Below, piece by piece: positions 8,480-16,453 of a stretch of DNA of 64,000 nt; the first letter of the stretch is position 1; each line of letters starts with the position of its first letter. The stretch covers positions 62,001 through 126,000 of the forward strand of contig NZ_JBHSYO010000005.1 of the NCBI RefSeq assembly GCF_042662685.1. Reading direction: 5' to 3'. The stretch is from Pseudobowmanella zhangzhouensis (GTDB taxonomy: Bacteria > Pseudomonadota > Gammaproteobacteria > Enterobacterales > Alteromonadaceae). The notes under the pieces were generated by a model that was not told the DNA's origin, made no database searches, and worked only from the letters and a program-made list of their open reading frames with translations. Position numbers and translations under genes: made by a program.

Positions 8480-9281
8480 TGGAATTTCTGATCGCTACCA
8501 TCAAAAGGTCGCGGAATATATCAATCAACAAGCAGGTATTCAGTTACCCCGCCAGAAACGCACGTTAATTGAAACGCGACTGCGTAAACGCCAGCGCGAA
8601 CTGGGCATAGAGACCCTGCATGATTATATCGATTATGCGCTGGATGCACGCAATGACGAGCAACTGCTGCTGATTGATGCGCTGACCACCAATAAAACCG
8701 AGTTTTTCCGCGAGGCCAATCATTACCCCTTGTTGCTATCGCACTTGCCAGAGGTACGTGGCGAGTTGAAGCTGTGGAGTGCAGGTTGCTCCAGTGGCGA
8801 AGAGCCCTACACGCTGGCGATGTTGTTGCAGGATCACGGGATGCCACATTATTCGATTCTGGCCACCGATATTTCCACCTCAGTGCTGCACATCGCCCAA
8901 CAGGCCATTTATCTGCATGATGACGTTGAACCGGTTCCGCTGGCTATGCGAAAAAAGTACCTGCTACGTGCCAAAGACCCCACTCGCGACGAGATCCGCA
9001 TTAGCCCAAAAATCCGCCAGCACGTGCGCTTTGGCTTGTTTAATCTGATCACCGGTAATTTTGCCAGTATGGGACCGTTCCATGTGATTTTTTGCCGTAA
9101 CGTGATGATTTACTTCAACAGCGCGCAACGGGACCAGCTGATCCGGCGCTTTGTCAGTCGTTTAAAACCAGGTGGCTTATTTTTTATCGGCCACTCCGAA
9201 AGCCTCGAAGCCCACCGCTATGGTCTGCATCAGATAGCCCCTACGGTGTACCACTTAAACCAGGGAGGCGCCCATGATTAA
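8454..9281 (+). CDS. cheR: Chemoreceptor methyltransferase CheR
   Basis: SAM-dependent glutamate O-methyltransferase that methylates the receptor for adaptation. The 275-residue protein has the helical N-terminal domain ('RQKRTLIETRLRKRQRELG'), the SAM-binding 'SAGCSSGEEPYTLAMLL' near residue 109, and 'IFCRNVMIYF' near residue 213. Start and stop overlap the neighbouring cheW and cheB genes by 26 and 8 bases, indicating translational coupling. Confidence 0.96.
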   Translation: MKSQAKASDGISDRYHQKVAEYINQQAGIQLPRQKRTLIETRLRKRQRELGIETLHDYIDYALDARNDEQLLLIDALTTNKTEFFREANHYPLLLSHLPEVRGELKLWSAGCSSGEEPYTLAMLLQDHGMPHYSILATDISTSVLHIAQQAIYLHDDVEPVPLAMRKKYLLRAKDPTRDEIRISPKIRQHVRFGLFNLITGNFASMGPFHVIFCRNVMIYFNSAQRDQLIRRFVSRLKPGGLFFIGHSESLEAHRYGLHQIAPTVYHLNQGGAHD

Positions 9282-10332
9282 AGTCATGCTGGTGGATGAT
9301 TCCGCATTAGTGCGCAATGCGCTGGAAGAGCTATTCAACCGCGCGCCGGATATCGAGGTGGTGGCCTCCGCCCCCGACCCTTTTATCGCGGCAGATAAGC
9401 TAAAACGAGTTGTGCCGGATGTAATCTTATTGGACGTGGAAATGCCCAAAATGGATGGGCTGACGTTTCTGCGCAAACTCATGAACCAGCATCCAATACC
9501 TGTGATCATCTGCTCTACTCTGGTGGGAGATAACAGCACCACGCATATTCAGGCACTGGAGCTGGGTGCGGTGGATATAATCCAAAAGCCCAAAATCGGT
9601 CTGCGCCAGTTTGTAGAACAACATCAGCAATACTTTTTTGATGTGGTGCGCGCCGCCGCGCAAAGCCGCTTAAAACCGTTGATTAAGCGAGTGCAGGCCA
9701 GAGAAAAGCACAATGCCGATGTGATTTTACCGTCCGGTGGCCGCCGCGCCATGCACGAAACCACCGAAAAACTGATCATTATCGGCGCCTCCACCGGTGG
9801 TACCGAAGCGATAAAAACAGTACTGATGGGGATGCCATCTGATTGTCCGGCCATAGCCATCGTACAACATATGCCGGAGGGATTTACTAAATCCTTTGCA
9901 GCACGGCTGGATAGTCTCTGCCAAATCAATGTGCGTGAAGCCACTGACAATATGTCGTTGCTACGCGGCCACGCGGTAATTGCGCCGGGCAATATGCATA
10001 TGATGATCCGCCGCAGCGGTGCCCGCTATATGGTGCAGTTGCAGGACGGTCCGCCCGTGTCGAGACACAAGCCCTCGGTCGATGTATTGATGCGTTCTGC
10101 CGCCAATTATGTGGGTAGCAATGCCGTTGGGATCATTCTGACCGGCATGGGTGATGATGGCGCTGCCGGATTACTGGAGATGCGTGAGGCTGGTGCGCAT
10201 ACCATCGGTCAGGATGAGACCAGTAGTGTGGTATACGGCATGCCGAAAGAAGCCTATAAAAAAGGGGCCGTTGTCCAGCAACTGCCCCTTGAACGCATTT
10301 GTGCCGCCGCACTTAAAGAAGCCGGCTATTGA
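9274..10332 (+). CDS. cheB: Chemoreceptor methylesterase/deamidase CheB
   Basis: A 352-residue two-domain adaptation enzyme. The N-terminal receiver has 'LVDDSALVR' and the phospho-Asp in 'ILLDVEMPKMDG'; the C-terminal methylesterase has catalytic Ser in 'IGASTGGTEA', His in 'IVQHMPEGFTKSFA' and Asp in 'ILTGMGDDGA'. It opposes CheR and is activated by CheA. Its stop codon overlaps the end of the antisense lysR gene by 7 bases. Confidence 0.96.
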   Translation: MIKVMLVDDSALVRNALEELFNRAPDIEVVASAPDPFIAADKLKRVVPDVILLDVEMPKMDGLTFLRKLMNQHPIPVIICSTLVGDNSTTHIQALELGAVDIIQKPKIGLRQFVEQHQQYFFDVVRAAAQSRLKPLIKRVQAREKHNADVILPSGGRRAMHETTEKLIIIGASTGGTEAIKTVLMGMPSDCPAIAIVQHMPEGFTKSFAARLDSLCQINVREATDNMSLLRGHAVIAPGNMHMMIRRSGARYMVQLQDGPPVSRHKPSVDVLMRSAANYVGSNAVGIILTGMGDDGAAGLLEMREAGAHTIGQDETSSVVYGMPKEAYKKGAVVQQLPLERICAAALKEAGY

Positions 10333-11237
10333 GTCACAAAGTACTCCAGCTCCCGAATAAAGTGTTTCAGCACCGGGTTCATGCGGGTGTTTTTACCATT
10401 CATCACATACATAGTGTGTTTAAAGGTAAATTCACTGCCACCGATAGGCACCAGATCATCTCCAAACGGGTGGGTTTCCACAAACGCATCCGGTAACAAG
10501 CCAACATATTCACCCGTTAAAATCGCCGGTAAACATGACTCGTAAGAGTCGGAGAAGGTTTGAATATTCAAACGACGCTCATCACCGATGTAATTGGCAG
10601 GCGACATACCAGTGATGCCTATGGCCGGGTGCTCTTTTAAATTCACATTATCCGGGATGGCCTCGATACATTTCGCCAGCGCATGACTTTTCGCGCAATA
10701 AAGCTGCCCTTCAATACTGCATGGCAGTTCATGAAATATTATCGACTCAGGTTTGACCATGTCATAGCACGACACCACCAGGTGACATTCGCCACTCAAT
10801 GCCGCGTGTTCCACCTCGTTATACAGACGGGTCTGCACATTGAAGTGAATATCTTCGAACTTATCCATCGCCGATTTAACCGAGCGACTGACCGCTTTGA
10901 CGACATTCATCGGCAATCCCGACATCAGCACAATGGTGATATGGCCGGAATAATCGTCATGTAAGCTTTTCAGGTTAAAGACAAAGTTATCAAACGCATT
11001 AAAAATCCGTTTGGTCTCCTGAAAGACTACCTCACCTTCCTTAGTCATCTGAAACCCGCCCCGGCCACGATGGCACAGCACCAGTTCCAGACGCTCTTCC
11101 AATTTTTTGATCGCCGCACTGATATTCGGCCGCTGCATGCGTAACACCGGTTCCGCCGCAGTAAAGCCATTACAGGAGGCGACCGCAAAAAAGACCCGCA
11201 ATAATTTTATATCTGATTCTTGTAAGCGGTTTAGCAT
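10326..11237 (-). CDS. LysR-family transcriptional regulator
   Basis: A 303-residue LysR-type protein: N-terminal winged helix-turn-helix ('IKLLRVFFAVASCNGFTAAEPVLRMQ..ISAAIKKLEERL') and a C-terminal ligand-binding region with 'HITIVLMSGLP' and 'ILTGEYVGLLPDAF'. It is encoded on the opposite strand in the middle of the chemosensory locus, its end overlapping cheB and its start facing the multidomain response regulator across a 195-bp promoter region. LysR proteins often control the divergent neighbour, so the second half of the locus (11433-13468) is a candidate target. The inducer is unknown. Confidence 0.9.
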   Translation of the reverse strand: MLNRLQESDIKLLRVFFAVASCNGFTAAEPVLRMQRPNISAAIKKLEERLELVLCHRGRGGFQMTKEGEVVFQETKRIFNAFDNFVFNLKSLHDDYSGHITIVLMSGLPMNVVKAVSRSVKSAMDKFEDIHFNVQTRLYNEVEHAALSGECHLVVSCYDMVKPESIIFHELPCSIEGQLYCAKSHALAKCIEAIPDNVNLKEHPAIGITGMSPANYIGDERRLNIQTFSDSYESCLPAILTGEYVGLLPDAFVETHPFGDDLVPIGGSEFTFKHTMYVMNGKNTRMNPVLKHFIRELEYFVTQ

Positions 11238-11383
11238 GTTGAGCCTGTATGTTTAAGGTATGCTTTTCTATACTATATAGAGCCCCTACCCCTGCGCAAC
11301 AAATATTTTTCATCGCTGACAAGACCACGAATTTCCACGCTAAAAAATGATTCTGTCTGCTAAACAATCACTTGCAGTACCTG

Positions 11384-11402
11384 TCTGGTCTGCTAGACCT
11401 AA
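11384..11402. promoter_or_regulatory. Small inverted repeat in lysR / response-regulator divergent promoter
   Basis: GGTCT (11387-11391), three bases, AGACC (11395-11399), about 33 bases before the response-regulator start, with a related CTGTCTG repeat nearby. It may be an operator, but the half-sites are short. Confidence 0.3.
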
Positions 11403-11432
11403 TGGGGTGTATTAAACCGCCCAGAGGCATGC

Positions 11433-12560
11433 ATGGATGACTCACGTCCACGTATTTTAATTGTCGACGATTCCACAATTGATATTCAGATTATCCTCAA
11501 TTGTCTGCAGGATGAGTATCAGGTCACGGTTGCCAAAAGTGGTGAGCAGGCGATGAATTTGCTGGCACAAATGCCTGCGCCACCGCAGGTCATCTTACTG
11601 GATGTGATGATGCCAGGGATGTCTGGTTATGAAACCTGCCAACAGATCAAACAACAACAAGATACTGCCGACGTGGACGTGATTTTTATCAGCGCCAATC
11701 AGGGTGCCGACGAAATGTTGCGCGGCTATGAGTCGGGTGGCAGCGATTACCTGTGCAAGCCGGTGATCATCGAAGAAGTACAACAAAAAGTACGCCTCGC
11801 GGTTGAGCGCAACAAACACCGCGTGGCGCAAAGCCAACAGGCCAAAGACTATTTACGTACCGCCATGACGGCCATTCACGATCTGGGCGACCAGGGGGTG
11901 ATTATTCACTTCTTGCGGGAAAGTTTTGCCTGCCCGTCAATTCAAGATCTGTGCCGCTTGATGCACGATGCCATTGCCTCCATGCAACTTAACGCCAGTG
12001 TGCAAATCCGTACGCCCTGGGAAACCTACCACTACATGGGTGATGAATCGCCCCCGCCGCTGGAAGTAGAACTTTTGAAAAAATTGCGAGACAGCGGACG
12101 AATCAATCAGGTAGGGCGACGCCTGATTATGAATCATGATGCCGTATCGCTGCTGATTAAAAACATGCCGGTGGATGATGAAGATCGTTGCGGACGCATC
12201 CGTGACCACTTAGCACTGCTGCTGGATGGTGCGGTGAGCCGCTTCGAGACATTACTGGTACATACCGAGATTCTGAGCATTTTACAGGACATTCAGGACT
12301 CTATGACCACCATGCATTACCAGCAAAACAAAAACAAACAGCGCAGTATTGAGATCATGGATGCGCTTACTCAGGATATTCACAAGATTGTGGTCAATGA
12401 ACACATGACCGAACAACAGGAGCAAACGCTGCTCGACACCATTGAACGACACTCTGACGAAATATTCCAGGCCTATGAGGAGGGGTTACAAATGGATGAA
12501 CAGTTTTCACATATTGTTAATCACCTGCAACGGGCGATTCGCCCAAAGGGAGGCCAATGA
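11433..12560 (+). CDS. Response regulator with large uncharacterised C-terminal region
   Basis: A 375-residue protein. Residues 1-125 are a receiver ('ILIVDDSTIDIQ', phospho-Asp in 'ILLDVMMPGMSG', Lys in 'LCKPVIIEE'). The next 250 residues are not a known DNA-binding, GGDEF, EAL or HD-GYP output: a segment with 'GDQGVIIHFLRESF' and later 'RLIMNHDAVSLLIKNMP' looks like a GAF-type sensory fold, followed by a predicted helical tail (about 290-365) rich in Gln and Glu. The output may therefore be protein-protein. It is first in the three-gene group with cheY2 and cheD and overlaps cheY2 by 4 bases (ATGA). Its phosphodonor could be CheA or the hybrid kinase at 13442-15832. Confidence 0.85.
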   Translation: MDDSRPRILIVDDSTIDIQIILNCLQDEYQVTVAKSGEQAMNLLAQMPAPPQVILLDVMMPGMSGYETCQQIKQQQDTADVDVIFISANQGADEMLRGYESGGSDYLCKPVIIEEVQQKVRLAVERNKHRVAQSQQAKDYLRTAMTAIHDLGDQGVIIHFLRESFACPSIQDLCRLMHDAIASMQLNASVQIRTPWETYHYMGDESPPPLEVELLKKLRDSGRINQVGRRLIMNHDAVSLLIKNMPVDDEDRCGRIRDHLALLLDGAVSRFETLLVHTEILSILQDIQDSMTTMHYQQNKNKQRSIEIMDALTQDIHKIVVNEHMTEQQEQTLLDTIERHSDEIFQAYEEGLQMDEQFSHIVNHLQRAIRPKGGQ

Positions 12561-12928
12561 TGCATCAGGGTAAACACATCCTGATTGTGGATGATTCATC
12601 CTCTGTGCGGCAAATGGTCAAAATGACTCTGGCCAGCACCGGTTTGGCAATCACCGAAGCCAGTAATGGTCAGGAGGCGTTAGAACTGCTGGATGGGCAT
12701 AAATTCCATTTAATTATCAGTGACGTGAATATGCCGATAATGGACGGTATCACCCTGTTACAGCAACTGCGCCAACGGGAAGACTATCAGTACACGCCAG
12801 TGTTAATGCTCACCACCGAAACTAATCCAGACTTACAGGCACAGGCACGCGAGTATGGCGTCAAAGCCTGGCTGAATAAGCCCCTGCGCCCGCCGGTTCT
12901 GCAAGGCGCCATTAACAAACTTATCTAA
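12557..12928 (+). CDS. cheY: CheY-type response regulator (second copy)
   Basis: A 123-residue stand-alone receiver: acidic 'VDDSSSVR', phospho-Asp in 'IISDVNMPIMDG', switch Thr in 'LMLTTET', Lys in 'LNKPLRP'. It is strikingly similar to the CheY at 3261-3623 in the second half (IISDVNMPxMDG, TPVLMLTTE, KAW, INKLI ending), so the two are recent paralogues. Translation is probably coupled to the upstream regulator through the 4-base overlap. It may be a second output or a phosphate sink. Confidence 0.92.
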   Translation: MMHQGKHILIVDDSSSVRQMVKMTLASTGLAITEASNGQEALELLDGHKFHLIISDVNMPIMDGITLLQQLRQREDYQYTPVLMLTTETNPDLQAQAREYGVKAWLNKPLRPPVLQGAINKLI

Positions 12929-12934
12929 CTGCCG

Positions 12935-13468
12935 ATGCACCATGCCCGCAGTAAAGTGTTTCTGAATGTCGGTGATTTTCATTTTGCCGGGCGACAGACT
13001 CATATCCATACCCTGCTCGGTTCCTGCGTATCGGTCACCGTTTGGCACCCGCAATTATTGGTAGGTGGCATGTGTCACTTTGCCCTGCCCGAACGCTTGT
13101 CAGAGCGTCTCTCTGGCCTTGATGGACGCTATGGGAACGATTGTTTAAAGCTATTCCAGCGCGCTATCAGCAAACGCAAATTATCGCCCGCTGACTTTGA
13201 GGCGAAAATTTTTGGTGGCGGTAATATGCTCAATAAAGAACCGGGCAATTATATTACTGATAGCGAGACGCAAACCATTGGCGACCGCAACGTCGAAGCC
13301 GCATTTCAGTTGGTCATGCAATTGGGATGTGATCTGCAGGTAGCCCATGTGGGCGAGTTCGGATATCGGCGGATCATCTTTGATATTGCCACCGGCGACG
13401 TGTGGGTAAAATTCCGCGATGCACGTAAATCCGATAAGGATTTAACTATCCTCACTGGCCGCAATTAA
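12935..13468 (+). CDS. cheD: Chemoreceptor glutamine deamidase CheD
   Basis: A 177-residue enzyme that deamidates receptor glutamines and in some bacteria interacts with CheC. The catalytic Cys is in 'LLGSCVSVTVW' near residue 30 and the catalytic His in 'GGMCHFALP' near residue 48; 'KIFGGGNM' and the late 'GGDVGEFGYRR'-like segment (AHVGEFGYRRI) fit the family. It lies 7 bases after the second cheY. Its last 27 bases overlap the tail-to-tail hybrid kinase gene. No cheC is present. Confidence 0.93.
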   Translation: MHHARSKVFLNVGDFHFAGRQTHIHTLLGSCVSVTVWHPQLLVGGMCHFALPERLSERLSGLDGRYGNDCLKLFQRAISKRKLSPADFEAKIFGGGNMLNKEPGNYITDSETQTIGDRNVEAAFQLVMQLGCDLQVAHVGEFGYRRIIFDIATGDVWVKFRDARKSDKDLTILTGRN

Positions 13469-15832
13469 CTGGTTATTCAGTTGAGCCAATAGTTGTCGAG
13501 CCTGCTCCACCTCGAAGTTTTCCAGACAATCGGCCACCTCTGCCAATGCGGCCCGTTGGGGCGCGGAACAGTGCTTCCACAAGGTTTGCCAGTGCTGCAT
13601 CGCACTGCCCATATTGGTTAGCAATAACTGATGAATTTGCACAAGTTGCGCGGCCATTCGCTCCGGCTCGACACCTTGTGGCTCAGATGGGTCAATATCT
13701 GGCTGCGTGCTTGCGTCAGCTTGATGCTGACTCACCCACACCGTCAAAGGTTCAAACGCCTGCTGTAACGCGGTTAACGTGGATACTTCCACTGACTTCC
13801 CCTGCTTCAGGGTCTGTTCAATCTGTGCCGCCAACGACGAAATTGTCTGTAGGCCCAGATTCGCTCCTGCGCCTTTAACACTGTGGCTAATATGAATGGC
13901 ACGTTTGTTATCGCCGTGCTGTAAGGCCTCGCCAAGCTGTGCAGCAGCGTCGGCAAACTGCTGATGAAACTGCACCAGTAAACGGTTCAGTAACGCCGGG
14001 TGCTGACGTAAATGGGTTGCCGCATCGGATAAGGATAACGAATGCCAGGGTTCGTCATCTGCTTTTGCACTGCTGGCCCCTGCGGGAGAATTGGAAGGCC
14101 CCGGTTTAGTCGCGAGCCGTTTCGATGCCGGCACAAATTGCTCAAGCACCCGATACAGGACAGTGGGTTCGATGGGTTTGGAAACATGATCATCCATGCC
14201 GGCATTCAGATGCTTTTGTCGCTCTTCTTCCAGGGCATGGGCTGTCATCGCAATCACCGGCAGCGCGGCAAATTTACCGCCCATTTGCCGAATCTTTTGG
14301 GTGGTGGTCATGCCATCCATACCGGGCATTTGAATATCCATAAACACCAGGTCAAAATCCCGTTCAGCCAACAGCTCCAGGGCTATCTTCCCTCCCTGTG
14401 CACAAGTGACATGACAGCCCAACTCGGACAATAACGAGTTAGCCACCTGTAAGTTAATATCATTATCATCGACCACCAGCACTCGCACATGCCGCCACGG
14501 TAGCACAGTGAGCTTGGCCCCCTGTGACATCTGTAACCGCTCAGACACCACTTCATCCAGAATACTCTGCAATAATTCACGTACCCTGACTGGTTTTAAC
14601 AGGTAGCCATCGACCTCATCACTTACCAGGTAATGGTTGTCATAGCTCTCCAGGCATAAGATGCGCAAATGAGGGTGTTGCTGACGTAAGCGGCGCAATA
14701 ACTGCAAGTCGGCATTACCCTGCTGACCCACATCATAAATGAGACAAATTTTTGGGGCGTCATGCATAAAGGCCTCGCCCACATCCTGCAGGGAGGTCAC
14801 GCCGCGTAAAAAAGCCGGATCCAGAGGCCGAAAAATATGCTCAAACTTTTCGATGTAGCGGCTGTTGGCACTGACCACAATAATACCTGTGGCATGCAGC
14901 CGGGCTCCTACCCAACTGAGCATATTGCCATCCGCCAAAGCACGCAGTTGCACATCAAAATAGAAACAGCTGCCATGATTTAACTCACTGGTCAGATTTA
15001 ACTGACAGTGCATCGCCTGCAGAATTTTGGCGCAAATCGCCAGGCCAAGTCCGGTGCCACCAAATTGCCGGGTGACCGAGGTATCCGCCTGATTGAAAGC
15101 CTGAAATATTTTCTCTACGTTTTCACTGGCAATGCCGCAACCGGTATCTTCCACCGCAATCCGTATCTTGCCGTTATCCAACACCTGCGCGCGCAAAATA
15201 ATGTGGCCCTGCTGGGTAAACTTAACCGCATTGGATATCAGATTATTCACTACCTGTTGCAGGCGAAAGCCATCTCCTTTGCAGGCAAAGGGTAAGCGCA
15301 TATCCAGTTCGGTAATCACATCAATGCCTTTGCTTCTGGCCATTGGCGCGAAGCTGTGCGCCACTGATTCCAGCGTCTGGCGCAGATCAAACTCCTGCTC
15401 TTCCAGTTCAATGCCGACTGACTCGATTTTTGAAAAATCCAGAATATCGTTGATAACGGCTAACAATAACTTGCTCGACCCCAGCGCTGAATTGATCAGC
15501 GAGCTGCGTTGCACCGGATTTTCGCAACTTTGCAGGGCGTGCAACATGCCCAGCACCCCATTAAGCGGAGTACGGATTTCGTGGCTCATATTGGCGAGAA
15601 ATTCGCTCTTGGCTTTGGCGCTGGCCAGCGCCGCATCTCTGGCCTGCACAAGTTCCAGGGTTTGCCGCGCCACTTCCTGCTGTAAATTCTGGCTGAGATT
15701 AAGTAACTGCTGATTACTGGTAAAAAGCGCCAGACTTTTTTCTTCCAGCAGATTTTCTGCCAGTTGTCTGGCCTGTTTTTCCCTTGCTAAACGCCGTTCC
15801 AAACGGCGGATTTTATCGTCGTCTTCAGTCAT
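13442..15832 (-). CDS. Soluble hybrid histidine kinase, H-NOX-associated
   Basis: A 796-residue cytoplasmic phosphorelay kinase with no membrane segment. Residues 1-75 are coiled coil; the dimerisation domain has His84 in 'NMSHEIRTPLNG'; then an ATPase domain ('QQVVNNLISNAVKF', 'VEDTGCGI', 'GGTGLGLAIC'). About 335-450 is a receiver-like fold without the usual Asp pocket; about 465-580 is a true receiver ('VVDDNDINLQ', 'FMDIQMPGMDG'); near 620-715 is an HPt with His in 'HSVKGAGANLG'. The architecture matches kinases controlled by the adjacent H-NOX, where haem-bound NO changes autophosphorylation. It lies 3 bases after the H-NOX gene. No dedicated output regulator is on this strand. Confidence 0.92.
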   Translation of the reverse strand: MTEDDDKIRRLERRLAREKQARQLAENLLEEKSLALFTSNQQLLNLSQNLQQEVARQTLELVQARDAALASAKAKSEFLANMSHEIRTPLNGVLGMLHALQSCENPVQRSSLINSALGSSKLLLAVINDILDFSKIESVGIELEEQEFDLRQTLESVAHSFAPMARSKGIDVITELDMRLPFACKGDGFRLQQVVNNLISNAVKFTQQGHIILRAQVLDNGKIRIAVEDTGCGIASENVEKIFQAFNQADTSVTRQFGGTGLGLAICAKILQAMHCQLNLTSELNHGSCFYFDVQLRALADGNMLSWVGARLHATGIIVVSANSRYIEKFEHIFRPLDPAFLRGVTSLQDVGEAFMHDAPKICLIYDVGQQGNADLQLLRRLRQQHPHLRILCLESYDNHYLVSDEVDGYLLKPVRVRELLQSILDEVVSERLQMSQGAKLTVLPWRHVRVLVVDDNDINLQVANSLLSELGCHVTCAQGGKIALELLAERDFDLVFMDIQMPGMDGMTTTQKIRQMGGKFAALPVIAMTAHALEEERQKHLNAGMDDHVSKPIEPTVLYRVLEQFVPASKRLATKPGPSNSPAGASSAKADDEPWHSLSLSDAATHLRQHPALLNRLLVQFHQQFADAAAQLGEALQHGDNKRAIHISHSVKGAGANLGLQTISSLAAQIEQTLKQGKSVEVSTLTALQQAFEPLTVWVSQHQADASTQPDIDPSEPQGVEPERMAAQLVQIHQLLLTNMGSAMQHWQTLWKHCSAPQRAALAEVADCLENFEVEQARQLLAQLNNQLIAASEDS

Positions 15833-15835
15833 AAA

Positions 15836-16378
15836 TCAGAGACGGCGCACCTGAAACGTTTCATGGGCACCGTCATCACAGGCATGTTGCTGACGTTCGA
15901 TGTGGATGGGGGTTTGGTAATATTCGGCGCAGGCTTCAATGAGGCCATGAGCCAAATCGCCCAAATGTCGGCTGGAGCGATAATGCATCGTCAGCAGATC
16001 TGGCTGTGACTGCTCAAAACTAAAATGCGGTAATTCCGCATCCGGGTATAGTTTGCGAACCTCTACATGAATATGGTTATCAATTTTTTTGAGTAGATCG
16101 AACAGATCCGGCGAGGTGGTAAAAAACAACGGAAATTTGCTGGCAAACCTTGGCCCCAGGTAACGACCAAAAGTGTGTACTAATTGCGGCACAGGGATCC
16201 CGGTTTTTTCCGACAGCGCACTGACCAGACTAACCAATTCTTCATAGGTATAGGTCGCGACTGTGGTGTATGCACCCCCGGACGGTGGATTCACCTCATC
16301 GATGAGATCGTCCACCATATCTTCACCCCAGGTCGACTCGACCAGCGACATGAATTCAGTAAATACCAGTCCTTTCAC
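15836..16378 (-). CDS. H-NOX haem nitric-oxide sensor
   Basis: A 180-residue HNOB/H-NOX protein that binds haem and senses NO (or O2). It starts 'MKGLVFTEFMSLVE', has 'YTYEELVSLVSALSEKTG' and 'LVHTFGRYLGPRF' in the expected places, a proximal-His segment ('IDNHIHVEVRKLYPDAELP', about residue 100), and the haem-propionate YxSxR motif ('YRSSRHL', about 133-139). Its place upstream of a hybrid kinase is the standard two-gene arrangement in Shewanella, Vibrio and Pseudoalteromonas, where the pathway affects cyclic-di-GMP and biofilm. Here it is tail-to-tail with a chemosensory operon. A distal-pocket Tyr, diagnostic of O2 binding, is not obvious, so NO is favoured. Confidence 0.93.
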   Translation of the reverse strand: MKGLVFTEFMSLVESTWGEDMVDDLIDEVNPPSGGAYTTVATYTYEELVSLVSALSEKTGIPVPQLVHTFGRYLGPRFASKFPLFFTTSPDLFDLLKKIDNHIHVEVRKLYPDAELPHFSFEQSQPDLLTMHYRSSRHLGDLAHGLIEACAEYYQTPIHIERQQHACDDGAHETFQVRRL

Positions 16379-16453
16379 AGCTTACTCCTCTGATGACGTC
16401 AGACTGAGTATAGACAGCGTACTATTAGCGCAAATAAATTTATTGAAGAATTA

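Noticed and set aside
13442..13468. 27-base overlap of cheD and the hybrid kinase gene.
   Set aside because: Short tail-to-tail overlaps are common in compact genomes; both reading frames end in family-typical places or simple tails.
16394..16401. TGACGTCA palindrome in the H-NOX leader.
   Set aside because: Eight-base palindromes are expected by chance at this length and no second site or regulator supports it.
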